Assembly: GCA_038231295.1 (NCBI GenBank) | Contig: JBBRLP010000003.1 | Span: 1 to 64,000, forward strand | Direction: 5' to 3' | DNA: 64,000 nt | Source of the DNA: JANXLO01 sp038231295 | GTDB taxonomy: Bacteria; Armatimonadota; Chthonomonadetes; Chthonomonadales; Chthonomonadaceae | Shown: positions 24,471-33,130 of the stretch, piece after piece | Numbering within the stretch: position 1 is the stretch's first letter | How the letters are laid out: every line of letters starts with the position of its first letter | Made by a program: the position numbers and the translations under genes | Notes under the pieces: generated by a model | Told to the model about the DNA's origin: nothing | The model's input: the letters and a program-made list of their open reading frames with translations, nothing else | Databases searched by the model: none

Positions 24471-25952
24471 TCAGGGGTCTTTGCGATTCGTCGGCCCGGC
24501 ATGGGGCGTGGCTGCATACGGGAAGACGAAGTTATAGGCTTGGTCATTCGCATTGATGTTGTCGCCGAGCAGGAAGATCGAGGCGTAGGTCGGCCCGCTG
24601 GCAACGGCGGTGAGAGCAATGTCAACGACATCATCTCCCAGACGCCTGCCGTTCGGCCAGCCGCTCCATTTTCCTCCTGTCGTGTCGCCACCGAGGCCAC
24701 TGAGCCGGTTGCCTCCCTGCCCGATAAGCGGCACAGGGCCGGTCGTAAGATCAACCCGCATCACGTCGGGGATATAGACAGCAGCCAGATCCGTTCGGCC
24801 CGTCGTCACGAAGTTCGTGCCGAACACTACGTTGATGAGAACCGCGACCTCCGGGTTGAGCGCATACGTGCGGTATTTGGCGAAGTCGTTTGTCGGCACA
24901 TCGCGGTTGTAGTTATCTTTGTCTTTCAGCGCGACCAGAACTTCGTTGAAGAGCGGATTCGCCAGACGGTTGACCTGAATCCAGGGACCGCTGCTGGTAG
25001 AATCGCCGCTGGAGTTGAGAAGTTTGATGCGCTGTCGGCTGACGGAGGCATAGACACCCACACCCGACGAGGCCCCGGTGAAGGCGTCGCTGTACGATTG
25101 CGCCGTGAGCGAACTGAGCGGTATCTGAATCGTGTAGGTCAGGACGTTATAGCCCTTGAACCCGTCCACTCCGTTCCCCGTCTGTCCGTGACCGTCCGAC
25201 CCGAGGATTCGGGCATCGAGCAGGTCGAAGATACCAGGGGTATCGGCGAAGAAACTGTCCTCCCGCGCCCCGGCGAACACGGTCTCCCCGGAGGCGAAGT
25301 TATAGACGGTTTCCGAGGTGTACTTGTCCAGGCCCGCAAACGTTGTCGCGCCGGAGACCGCTCTGCCATTGGCATCGTTGTAGAAGGGCGTCGTATTCTT
25401 GCCTACGTTGGGTGGGGGAACCATCAGGTTCGTTCCGAGGACCGTGCTGTTGCCGCTCGCTGCATCTACCTTTGTCACCGTGTAGGTCTGGAGGTAGTTC
25501 TGGCGGGCATCCCCGACATCTTGAATTGCGCCAACCTGTGTCCCTCGCCCATAAGAGAGGATCGTGTTCAGGTTTTTGTAGTTACCGGCATTCGAGGAGA
25601 CCGCAGAGAACCGGAAGTTGTAGGTCGTGACAAGCGCCCCGGTAGCGGGATTCGTGATGTTGATGCTGTACTGAGCATCGTCGGCAAACCTGTCGTAGAG
25701 AACGCCATCGCCGGGTTCGCAGAAAGGGTGAACGTTAACGACGATATTCAGCGCATTCAGTGAGGGACTGCCGAATCTTCGTCCGACGAAGGCATAGACA
25801 TCGGTCAGGTTGGCCTGCGGGTCCTGTTTGATGAGCGGCGCGTCGCTGTGGCTGGAGGCAAGGACGGTTCCTGCAAGGGACGTGAGGCCCGTCGCTGCGG
25901 CGAACGCGCAGAGCAGTGACTTGCTGAACCACTTTCGCTTGGGGGTCATCAT
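24471..25952 (-). CDS. DUF4331 domain secreted protein
   Basis: 493 residues. The signal peptide ends near VLASSHSDAPLIKQDPQANL followed by TDVYAFVG, the diagnostic opening of DUF4331 proteins. Later parts include YTIQIPLSSLT and RLGDDVVDIALTAV, also typical. The family is extracellular, predicted all-beta, and of unknown function; it is frequent in Bacteroidota, Proteobacteria and Armatimonadota. The start is ATG 25952 (or the adjacent 25949) with GAGGAGAACTCACTC upstream. It lies 31 bases after the PEP-CTERM gene, so the two form an operon. Two tandem stem-loops follow. Confidence 0.9.
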   Translation of the reverse strand: MMTPKRKWFSKSLLCAFAAATGLTSLAGTVLASSHSDAPLIKQDPQANLTDVYAFVGRRFGSPSLNALNIVVNVHPFCEPGDGVLYDRFADDAQYSINITNPATGALVTTYNFRFSAVSSNAGNYKNLNTILSYGRGTQVGAIQDVGDARQNYLQTYTVTKVDAASGNSTVLGTNLMVPPPNVGKNTTPFYNDANGRAVSGATTFAGLDKYTSETVYNFASGETVFAGAREDSFFADTPGIFDLLDARILGSDGHGQTGNGVDGFKGYNVLTYTIQIPLSSLTAQSYSDAFTGASSGVGVYASVSRQRIKLLNSSGDSTSSGPWIQVNRLANPLFNEVLVALKDKDNYNRDVPTNDFAKYRTYALNPEVAVLINVVFGTNFVTTGRTDLAAVYIPDVMRVDLTTGPVPLIGQGGNRLSGLGGDTTGGKWSGWPNGRRLGDDVVDIALTAVASGPTYASIFLLGDNINANDQAYNFVFPYAATPHAGPTNRKDP

Positions 25953-25983
25953 GAGTGAGTTCTCCTCTGAAGGAAGATGCGAT

Positions 25984-26502
25984 TTACTTACTGCTCGTTT
26001 TGCGGCGGCGCAGGGCCAGCAGGCCCGACGCTCCCAGCGCTCCTATTACGGCCAGACTGCCGGGTTCCGGTGTCGCAGGCGCACTCGTACGCCCACTGCC
26101 CGTACCGGTCTGTCCACCAGGGGTAACAAACGTGGTATTGAACGGCGCCGGGCCAGGAGCAAGGGGGCTGTCGAAGATAAAGCCATTGACAGGTGTCGCA
26201 CTGAAGACACTGGTGTCTTCCAGAAACGAGACCAGCCCCAGAGTGGAGTCGAACTGGGATTGAAAGCCGGCAGGCGCGGAGAGGTTTTGCACGACGGAGG
26301 GCAGATTTATCGGAACCGTAATGTCCACGATAAACACATCGTTGGCCGTGCTGTTGCTGATACTGTAGTTGTAGTGATACAGTCCGTCGGAGAAATTGAC
26401 GGTAGGAGTGACGATGACCTGAGCGTCAGCAGACCGCATCAGGGCGAGAGTGAGGAGCAAGGCGATACCTGAGATGTGTGCAGCTCGCAGGGTGTGCGTC
26501 AT
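25984..26502 (-). CDS. PEP-CTERM sorting-domain protein
   Basis: 172 residues with a signal peptide (about 1-27, ending SADAQ), a beta-rich body, a Gly/Ser/Thr linker, and a C-terminal TPEPGSLAVIGALGASGLLA followed by LRRRK. This PEP, hydrophobic helix and basic-tail triad is the sorting signal processed by exosortase in exopolysaccharide-producing bacteria. No exosortase is in the window. I chose ATG 26502 because AAGGAGGTG lies seven bases upstream. It is the first gene of a two-gene unit with the DUF4331 protein, which suggests both are exported together. Confidence 0.88.
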   Translation of the reverse strand: MTHTLRAAHISGIALLLTLALMRSADAQVIVTPTVNFSDGLYHYNYSISNSTANDVFIVDITVPINLPSVVQNLSAPAGFQSQFDSTLGLVSFLEDTSVFSATPVNGFIFDSPLAPGPAPFNTTFVTPGGQTGTGSGRTSAPATPEPGSLAVIGALGASGLLALRRRKTSSK

Positions 26503-26844
26503 AACGCGCACCTCCTTTCCTTCCTGGGAATGGATACAGCCGAGGCGTTCGTTTTTCCAACTCTGCCCGAGGTCCGGCATCAGGGCAATCGGACAGGTTC
26601 GCAAAACGAACGGCGTCGAGTCGTGGCGACACAGAAGGGTGAATTGAGGAATTCAGACAAATCACGACGCCCGGTGCGCTTGGCACACCGGGCGAAGGAA
26701 GTGATTCGGTGCCTGCCAACTCTATTGTAACGCTCCCTGGTTACAGTAAGGTGACAGACAGACTAACAGAAGATTAATCTTAGGGGACGAACAAAGTTTT
26801 ATAGAGCCGACGGATTACATACCGCCGTTCCGTGGGCTTCCGCC
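26503..26844 (-). other. Intergenic region upstream of the PEP-CTERM/DUF4331 unit
   Basis: No gene is seen. It contains an inverted repeat TGTAAC-N8-GTTACA at 26726-26745 (operator-like) and a stem-loop GCCCGGTG...CACCGGGC at 26669-26693. AGATTAATCT near 26770 is a 10-base palindrome. The ruvB stop codon lies at the right end. No complete promoter could be assigned. Confidence 0.45.
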
Positions 26845-27960
26845 CTAATTTCGATAGGGGTCGGTCTCCTCTGGCTCAGGGGTTCTGTCCTCACGCTGTG
26901 ATGGCTCGAACAGACTGCCCTGTGGCATAAACGAGGTATCCGCACGCTCCCGAAAAAGGAATCCGACGCCGAGATGTTCGTAGGCGGAGCGGGTTGCCAG
27001 TCGTCCGCGATTGGTGCGGTTGAGGAAACCCAACTGCATCAGGTAGGGTTCTACGACATCTTCAAGCGTGTCGCGTTCCTGACCGAGCATGGCGGCGAGT
27101 GTCTCCAGCCCGACCGGCCCGCCCTCGAACTTTTCGATGATCGCCCGCAGGAAACGGCGGTCAAGATCGTCGAGGCCCAGCGCATCAATCTCGTGCATTT
27201 TGAGGGCAGCATCGGCGACTTCGCGGGTGATGTTACCGCCTGCACGTACCTGCGCGTAGTCTCGCACACGCTTGAGCATTCGGTTGGCGATACGGGGCGT
27301 TCCCCGGCTGCGAAGCGCGATCTCCAGCGAACCTTCCGGCGCTATCGGGATGCCGAGAATTTCGGCGGAGCGGCGTACAATCGTATCGAGTTCTTCGACG
27401 CTGTAGAGTTCGAAGCCGTGCAGAATGCCGAAGCGGTCACGCAGGGGAGAGGAGAGCAGTCCCGCTCGCGTGGTCGCGCCGACCAGCGTGAACCTCGGTA
27501 GATCGAGGCGCAGCGTCCGCGCACTCGGCCCGCGCCCGATGATGATGTCGAGTTTATAGTCCTCCATCGCGGGATAGAGAATCTCTTCCACGGTGCGATT
27601 CAGACGATGGATCTCGTCAATGAAGAAGACGCTGTTCTTTTCCAGGCTGGTGAGAATGGCGGCAAGGTCGCCGGGCTTTTCGATGGCGGGGCCAGCCGTG
27701 ATGCGAACGGGAACGTCCATCTCGTTCGCGATGATGTTGCTGAGGGTCGTCTTGCCCAGTCCGGGCGGCCCATAAAGCAGGACGTGATCCAGGGCCTCGT
27801 TCCGCGCCTTCGCCGCTTCGATGGCAATGCCCAGGTTCTGTTTGGCCTTCGGCTGACCGATCATCTCGCGCAGGCGCTTCGGGCGCAGCGACAGTTCGCC
27901 GCTGTCGTCAACGTTCTCTTCGGGGGAAACGAACCGCTCTTCATCCTCGATTTTTCGCAT
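26845..27960 (-). CDS. ruvB: Holliday junction branch migration helicase RuvB
   Basis: AAA+ motor that, with RuvA, drives branch migration of Holliday junctions during recombinational repair. 371 residues. Typical entries are LRPKRLREMIGQPKAKQNL, Walker A GPPGLGKTTLSNIIA (about 66), Walker B FIDEIHRLNR, arginine-finger and sensor segments GATTRAGLLSSPLRDRFG, and the C-terminal winged helix with LGFLNRTNRGRLATRSAYEH. The C-terminus has a hydrophilic extension of about 30 residues rich in Glu and Pro. ruvA and ruvC are not adjacent. It is preceded by its own promoter and a hairpin-containing leader. Confidence 0.97.
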   Translation of the reverse strand: MRKIEDEERFVSPEENVDDSGELSLRPKRLREMIGQPKAKQNLGIAIEAAKARNEALDHVLLYGPPGLGKTTLSNIIANEMDVPVRITAGPAIEKPGDLAAILTSLEKNSVFFIDEIHRLNRTVEEILYPAMEDYKLDIIIGRGPSARTLRLDLPRFTLVGATTRAGLLSSPLRDRFGILHGFELYSVEELDTIVRRSAEILGIPIAPEGSLEIALRSRGTPRIANRMLKRVRDYAQVRAGGNITREVADAALKMHEIDALGLDDLDRRFLRAIIEKFEGGPVGLETLAAMLGQERDTLEDVVEPYLMQLGFLNRTNRGRLATRSAYEHLGVGFLFRERADTSFMPQGSLFEPSQREDRTPEPEETDPYRN

Positions 27961-28056
27961 CGTTTTAGCTCTCCTGAAAAAGATAAAAGACCGCCAACCG
28001 CCCTAAAAGAAGGGCGATAACGGTCTATTATAGCACAGAGAGTGTGTATTTGTCTA
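27961..28056 (-). promoter_or_regulatory. ruvB promoter and hairpin leader (possible attenuator)
   Basis: On the minus strand, TAGACA (28056-28051), 18-base spacer, TATAAT (28032-28027). Downstream in the leader a nested stem, GACCG...GCCCT-loop-AGGGC...CGGTC (about 28025-27988), is followed by TTTTATCTTTTT and then CAGGAGAG before the ATG. The stem plus T-rich tract resembles a terminator lying between promoter and gene. Confidence 0.55.
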
Positions 28057-28323
28057 CTAAATACTCTGCATGAGGGTCTGCTGCGAGGGTCCTGCCTGAT
28101 GCGGAGCATTTTGCAGGTGCTGCCAGATCTCAATGCGGAGTCCTTCCACCTCATTGGGGGTTGCGGGCGGATTCTGGCACAGTTTCACCCATCCGCTGAC
28201 AGGAGCCACGACGACTCCCCTGGCGTCTACCGACAGGCCCAGCACCGCGCCGCGCTGCACAAACTCCCCATCTTTATAGATGGCCCCATAGACAGGGTGG
28301 ACATCTAGATACATCGGTCCCAT
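28057..28323 (-). CDS. Small biotinyl/lipoyl-like (barrel-sandwich) protein
   Basis: 88 residues: YGAIYKDGEFVQRGAVLGLS, VDARGVVVAPVSGWVKLC and EGLRIEIWQHLQ. The pattern of a barrel-sandwich hybrid (a V.apvsG.v hairpin between two strand sets, as in biotinyl/lipoyl domains and efflux-pump adaptor fragments) is visible, but the modified lysine motif (MKM or DKA) is absent. Function unknown. AGAGGAGAAGG upstream supports ATG 28323. Its stop codon abuts the -35 of the ruvB promoter. Confidence 0.65.
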   Translation of the reverse strand: MGPMYLDVHPVYGAIYKDGEFVQRGAVLGLSVDARGVVVAPVSGWVKLCQNPPATPNEVEGLRIEIWQHLQNAPHQAGPSQQTLMQSI

Positions 28324-28348
28324 CGCGTGCCTTCTCCTCTTTCCTAGC

Positions 28349-28368
28349 CGTCTCTTTCAGAAGAGACG
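28349..28368. other. Stem-loop in the 28324-28636 intergenic region
   Basis: CGTCTCTT-TCAG-AAGAGACG, perfect 8-bp stem with a 4-base loop, upstream of the small barrel-sandwich protein gene. The rest of this 313-base gap holds the promoter at 28512-28540 and nothing else that I recognise. Confidence 0.6.
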
Positions 28369-28511
28369 ATTCAGGCCGTTACGACAAACGGAGTACATTG
28401 CCGGTCATCCGCTTTTTCGCCTGCCTGCACTGGCACGCTCTCAGTACTATGATTGACGCTCTGCACCGGAAATAGGTTCCGGCGTGGATGCATCCGGGTC
28501 TTTGGGAAGGC

Positions 28512-28540
28512 TTGACAGAGGCCGTCGCTGCCTCTATAAT
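28512..28540 (+). promoter_or_regulatory. Consensus sigma70 promoter
   Basis: TTGACA at 28512-28517, a 17-base spacer, TATAAT at 28535-28540: an exact match to the consensus. Transcription from about 28547 would lead into the membrane phosphatase-like gene after a leader of about 90 bases. Confidence 0.8.
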
Positions 28541-28636
28541 TCCCTGTGTGCAGGAATTCTGTGACATCGCATAAGGAATGCGTCCAACCGTACAATTTAT
28601 TAGTAGAGGCTCCTGACGCATACGGATGAATAGGGA

Positions 28637-30811
28637 TTGAATATATTTTTCGGGCGTCTCCGTGCCGAAGGCTGTCGCTGTCTGTCTGTCGTTCTGCTCC
28701 TCCTGATGAGCCATTCGATGGCCGGGAGCCTGCCCCTGCCCCGTCTTGTCGTGGTGCTGCTTCCCGGAATGCGGGCGGACGACCTCGGCTCTCCTGAACT
28801 CCCCACCCTCCAGCGCCTCATCGCCGAAGGCGGTTCCGGCTGGATGATCTGCCGGGCGGCGCGAACCTCCGACCGCTCTCTGCTGCGCCCCGACGGTCGG
28901 GAGACGACCGACTCTCTCCTGGTCACACTGGGAAGCGGTTCCCGTGCGGTCGCGCCTGCGAAACCGCCGTCCACTCCTGCGGAGTTCACTGCTGCACTGA
29001 AGGCCGTCAATGCGAAACTGGATCATTCGGTCCCGCTCGGCGCTCTGGGCGATCTCTGCCATCACAGGGGTATTCTCACCGCGACGATTGGTGATGCCGA
29101 CAGCGCATGGCCGGATAGAAACGCCTGGCTGCTGGCGGCTGATTCGGCAGGCAGAGTAGACTTCCCGACAGTCGTCGCTCCCCTGATGCCCGATGACATG
29201 GCTCCAGGCGGCGTTCGGCCCGATGTGAACGCCATGCTGTCCCTCACCCGCCAGAGGCTGGAGAGGGCGGGGCTGGTCGTGGTGGACTGTGAAGCGCTGG
29301 CCCGTGCGGACGAATACGCCGCTCTCTGCCTCCCCCCTCTAACGGCCAGACACCGGGGCGACGCGAGAAAGTGTGTGGATGCCCTGCTGTCCGGGCTGGC
29401 CCTGCTCTGCCGTCCCGCCGGAGGCTCGCCTGCCACTGCGCTGCTGATTCTCTCCCCCGGCCCTGCCGAGTCGTCGCAGGAAGCACAGGATCGTCTTGCA
29501 CCCCTTGTCTTCTATGCGGACGGTAGTGCGGGTGTTCTGGCCTCCCCTTCCACCCGACGGCCCGGCATCGTTCTCAATACCGATGTTCTCGCGACCATTG
29601 CCGACCGCTGGCAGGCTCCCCTCCCCACCGGAACGACAGGCCGAGCCTTCCACACCCTCCCAGCCCCTGCCACAGCGTTCAGACCAGCGGAGTCTCCTTC
29701 TGCCCTTGCCCTGATTCACCAGTATCATCAACTGCTGCGCGACTCCCGCCTCCAGAACAGTCCCGGAGGACTGCCCACCGTGCAACTTCTGCTCCCGCTA
29801 CTTGGACCCGTTTTCTTCCTCCTTGCCTCACGCTGCAAAAATACGCGCACAGCGCTCTGCCTCTCACGCCTGATCGCCTCTCTCGCCTGCGTTACGGTCA
29901 CACTGCCTGTCGGAATGCTGCTTTTGCCGTTGCTAAACCCGGTCAGCAGCGGTCAGGCTGCCGCTCTGTTGATAGTTCTCGGCAGTGTCATCGGACTGCT
30001 GGCTTTCCAGCGCCCCGGCCTGGCAGCCCCACTTTTTAATGGGCTTTGCGGACTGACAACAGCCGCTCTGCTGCTGGACTTGTTCACAGGAACCTCGCTG
30101 CTTCAGAGAGCCTGGATGAGCTACTCCGCCGTAGAAGGGGCGCGGTTCTACGGCATCGGGAACGAATATATGGGGGTGGCGATGGGAGCGGCTTTGTCTC
30201 TGTACGGCGGAGGACGAACAGAAAAGGAGACAGCGGGCAATGGGGGCAAGGCACTTCGGGACTTCCGTTCGCTGGCATTCGGCCTGCTGTTTCTTGTTCT
30301 GACCGCAGTGATGGGAGTTTTCGGAGCAAAAGTGGGGGCCATCCCCTCGGCAGGGTTGGCTTTCGGCGTCACTGGCTTGGTACAATGGCGTAGGCGACTG
30401 GAGGGCAAGGGAGCAGGGGGACTGGTGCTGCTTGCACTGAGTGGTCTGGGACTGCTCGCCCTGTTCGATGCGCGGCACGCGGCAGGCAATCAGACCCATT
30501 TTATTCGCGCTCTGACGGGGGAAGGTGGGGGAACTCTGCCTGACATTCTGCGGCGGAAACTGGCTCTGGAGGGCTGGCTGCTGCTGCATAGCTCCTGGAG
30601 CGCGACCCTGCTGGCGGCCGGCGGCGGACTGCTCTGGCTGCGCCGCTCCCATCCGGCCCTGTTTGCCGGACGAAGACAGGCGGCAGCCTATGCGGGGATT
30701 TGGGCAGGCACTGTCGCCTCTCTGCTCTGCAACGATTCGGGCCTGACGGCTGCCGCGTTACTCCTGCTCTATGGCTGGGCCTGGGCCGCTGTGCGGGCCT
30801 CTGAAACATAG
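28637..30811 (+). CDS. Polytopic membrane protein with N-terminal alkaline-phosphatase-like domain
   Basis: Up to 724 residues. A signal-like hydrophobic stretch (about 16-30) precedes RLVVVLLPGMRADDLGSPEL followed by PTLQRLIAEGGSGW, which resembles the first strand and metal-site region of the alkaline phosphatase/sulfatase fold. The domain runs to about residue 345. From about 380 onward there are around ten membrane helices with a conserved-looking GARFYGIGNEYMGVAMGAAL loop. Similar two-part proteins occur in Firmicutes and other phyla and are uncharacterised. The TTG at 28637 is the longest start; ATG 28706 is possible, and neither has a clear ribosome binding site. It is a single gene behind a consensus promoter. 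Confidence 0.75.
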   Translation: MNIFFGRLRAEGCRCLSVVLLLLMSHSMAGSLPLPRLVVVLLPGMRADDLGSPELPTLQRLIAEGGSGWMICRAARTSDRSLLRPDGRETTDSLLVTLGSGSRAVAPAKPPSTPAEFTAALKAVNAKLDHSVPLGALGDLCHHRGILTATIGDADSAWPDRNAWLLAADSAGRVDFPTVVAPLMPDDMAPGGVRPDVNAMLSLTRQRLERAGLVVVDCEALARADEYAALCLPPLTARHRGDARKCVDALLSGLALLCRPAGGSPATALLILSPGPAESSQEAQDRLAPLVFYADGSAGVLASPSTRRPGIVLNTDVLATIADRWQAPLPTGTTGRAFHTLPAPATAFRPAESPSALALIHQYHQLLRDSRLQNSPGGLPTVQLLLPLLGPVFFLLASRCKNTRTALCLSRLIASLACVTVTLPVGMLLLPLLNPVSSGQAAALLIVLGSVIGLLAFQRPGLAAPLFNGLCGLTTAALLLDLFTGTSLLQRAWMSYSAVEGARFYGIGNEYMGVAMGAALSLYGGGRTEKETAGNGGKALRDFRSLAFGLLFLVLTAVMGVFGAKVGAIPSAGLAFGVTGLVQWRRRLEGKGAGGLVLLALSGLGLLALFDARHAAGNQTHFIRALTGEGGGTLPDILRRKLALEGWLLLHSSWSATLLAAGGGLLWLRRSHPALFAGRRQAAAYAGIWAGTVASLLCNDSGLTAAALLLLYGWAWAAVRASET

Positions 30812-30851
30812 CGGCACCCCCTCGCTCCCGTTGGCGTACCGGAAGAAGACC

Positions 30852-31775
30852 TCATCGCGAACGAGTAAGGCTCCAGAGCGTCACAAACATCGTGGAGGCG
30901 GCAGGTTTGAGTTTGCGAAGGGGCGCAAGCAGTTCCATTTCGACGTAACGGTTCGGATCGTCGCTCGTGTAGACCTCCTGAGCGCAGCCGTCATCGGGAT
31001 AGTCTCCGCCCGATTCGTAGCCCCCTGACATCCGAAACCGCACCTTCCCAAACGCCGATTCGACCCAGTTTCCGCTGGCATTCCCGCCAATTTTAGCAGC
31101 ATGATCCGGCAGACGCTGAATATGGAGAAGGCCCCGGTCGCGTGTGACCTGCCCATCTCGCGGCGTCATGCCGCCAACCACCGTATAGCCCTTCGGGAAA
31201 CGTTCCGCCTTGCTTTCAGGCAGCGTTGTCACGTCCGGGTTGTCGGCCTGTGCGATTTCCCAGATGCCAAACGTGAGCATTTTCGCGGTGCGGTTGGTCA
31301 TGGTGTTGCGGATGGTAACGGCGGTTCCCTTCTCCGCCAGTGCGATTTCGCGCTGGAACTGCACCCCGTACTTCCCCTGCGCGGGCCCGGTAACCAGCAG
31401 ATGCTTGTTGGGCAGGATGTGGACAGTCTGCGGGCCGCTGTCACTTATGGGATCGGGAGGCCATCCCCAGGCGGATTGCGGCGAAGGCCAGAGCTTGTCT
31501 CCGCCGTAGTTTTGCCAGTCCGTCGGAGGAGTCACCAGATCTGTCGTCTTGCCCGCAAGCGCCGGATTCTCCCACAGGATATTGCGCTCCCCGACAAAGC
31601 CGTAGCGCAGGATACGCCCCACCTGCGGCACAAAGACGAGTTCTGCGGTTCCGTTGGAGAGACGATACGCCCCTTTCCAGCCATGATACGCCTCTTGCGT
31701 CACCGAAACCGCGCCACCCGCAGCCCGCATTCCGCTTAGCGCCAAAACCGCTATGAACAACCCTTGTATCCGCAT
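30852..31775 (-). CDS. DUF4380 (galactose mutarotase-like) secreted protein
   Basis: 307 residues with a signal peptide (MRIQGLFIAVLALSGMRAAG). The mature part begins with a beta-sandwich region, LSNGTAELVFVPQVGRILRY, and has NYGGDKLWPSPQSAWGWPPD, a motif seen in DUF4380 proteins, which adopt a sugar-mutarotase-like fold. It is probably periplasmic or extracellular and binds or modifies carbohydrate, but no activity is established for the family. It converges with the membrane phosphatase-like gene and diverges from pyrD. Confidence 0.82.
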   Translation of the reverse strand: MRIQGLFIAVLALSGMRAAGGAVSVTQEAYHGWKGAYRLSNGTAELVFVPQVGRILRYGFVGERNILWENPALAGKTTDLVTPPTDWQNYGGDKLWPSPQSAWGWPPDPISDSGPQTVHILPNKHLLVTGPAQGKYGVQFQREIALAEKGTAVTIRNTMTNRTAKMLTFGIWEIAQADNPDVTTLPESKAERFPKGYTVVGGMTPRDGQVTRDRGLLHIQRLPDHAAKIGGNASGNWVESAFGKVRFRMSGGYESGGDYPDDGCAQEVYTSDDPNRYVEMELLAPLRKLKPAASTMFVTLWSLTRSR

Positions 31776-31889
31776 CGCTGTCTCCTCCTTTGCCCCTCTA
31801 TTTCCTGAACCAGTATGGTATTCCTGTCGGGCGTCCGCAAAGCCTGCTTACGGGAAGGAGTTCGGGGAGCGGAAGCGGAAATAGTGGGT

Positions 31890-32978
31890 ATGTTCTATCG
31901 CCGCGCACTGCGCCCCCTGCTGTTTCAGATGGACCCGGAATCCGCGCACGAGCGGGCTATCGAGATGCTAGCCACCGCGAACGGTCTGCCGATGAGCGCC
32001 AGCCGCCGCGCCTTCACCCATGCCCGTCTCAAGACGACCATAGCGGGCCTGAACGTCCCGAATCCGGTGGGACTGGCAGCGGGGTGTGACAAGAACGGTA
32101 AAGCGGTCGCGATCTGGCCCCGGTTCGGCTTCGGGTACGTGGAGGTCGGAACCGTGACGGCCCAACCGCAGCCGGGCAATCCGCGCCCCCGCGTTTTTCG
32201 CATCCCGGAGTTCGGCGCGGTCGTGAACCGCCTTGGCTTTAACAGCGAAGGCTCGGAGATGGTGGCGAAGCGGCTGGCCCAACTGCGCCGTGCCCGCCCT
32301 CTACCCGTCCCGCTCGGCATCAATATCGGCAAGACCAAACTGGTGTCCGGGGACGACGCCATTCTCGACGACTATCAGGCGGGTTTCCGGCGGCTCTCGC
32401 GGCTCGCGGATTTCATCGTCGTGAATGTCTCCTCGCCCAACACGCCCGGACTGCGACAGTGGCAGGAGCGGGACAAGTTAAGCGTTCTACTCGGTACGCT
32501 CATGGAGGAAGGGAACAGTCTGGCGGCCAAACGCGGCACGAAAGCGGTTCCCATATTCGTCAAGATTTCGCCGGACATGGCGGACAGCGACATGGACGAC
32601 GTGGCCGAAGTCGCGCTGGACTTGAACCTCGCGGGCATCATCGCCACCAATACGACCATCCGGCGCGAAGGAGCGGTGGCCGATGTCGAGCAGACCGGCG
32701 GGCTGAGCGGCAAACCCTTGCGCGAACGCGCCAATGAAGTCATTCGCTATCTCTACCGCCGCACAGAGGGCAAACTGCCGCTCATCGGGGTCGGCGGCAT
32801 CTTCACGCCGGAAGACGCTTACGAGCGGATTCGTTCCGGCGCATCTCTGCTTCAGCTCTATACCAGCCTGATCTACGAAGGCCCTTATCTGCCCCGGAAC
32901 CTGAACGAAGGGCTGCTCCGTCTCATGGCCCGCGACGGCGTGGAACATATCTCGCAACTCGTCGGGACGGGAGTATAG
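31890..32978 (+). CDS. pyrD: Dihydroorotate dehydrogenase (quinone), class 2
   Basis: FMN enzyme oxidising dihydroorotate to orotate in pyrimidine synthesis, passing electrons to membrane quinone. 362 residues. The N-terminal amphipathic helix RRALRPLLFQMDPESAHERA is typical of the quinone-binding class 2. The core contains NPVGLAAGCDKNGKAV, GYVEVGTVTAQPQPGNPRPR and NRLGFNSEG. VVNVSSPNTPGLR carries the catalytic Ser, and GVGGIFTPEDAYERIRSGAS and LLQLYT..IYEGP form the FMN phosphate site. I chose ATG 31890 (GGAAATAGTGGGT upstream); a longer frame from 31815 adds 25 unlikely residues. Confidence 0.95.
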   Translation: MFYRRALRPLLFQMDPESAHERAIEMLATANGLPMSASRRAFTHARLKTTIAGLNVPNPVGLAAGCDKNGKAVAIWPRFGFGYVEVGTVTAQPQPGNPRPRVFRIPEFGAVVNRLGFNSEGSEMVAKRLAQLRRARPLPVPLGINIGKTKLVSGDDAILDDYQAGFRRLSRLADFIVVNVSSPNTPGLRQWQERDKLSVLLGTLMEEGNSLAAKRGTKAVPIFVKISPDMADSDMDDVAEVALDLNLAGIIATNTTIRREGAVADVEQTGGLSGKPLRERANEVIRYLYRRTEGKLPLIGVGGIFTPEDAYERIRSGASLLQLYTSLIYEGPYLPRNLNEGLLRLMARDGVEHISQLVGTGV

Positions 32979-33130
32979 AGAGACCGCACCGTTTCGTGTA
33001 ACTTGTAGCCCGCTCCGTCGTCATACGGTCATACGTTTGTGCAGCGCGGCAGCGCATTCCTCCCTGGTCCGACCTCCGTCGCAGGCTGTTCCTCCGCAGA
33101 CCGGAGAGACCCACTCCCCACGGTTAACGC

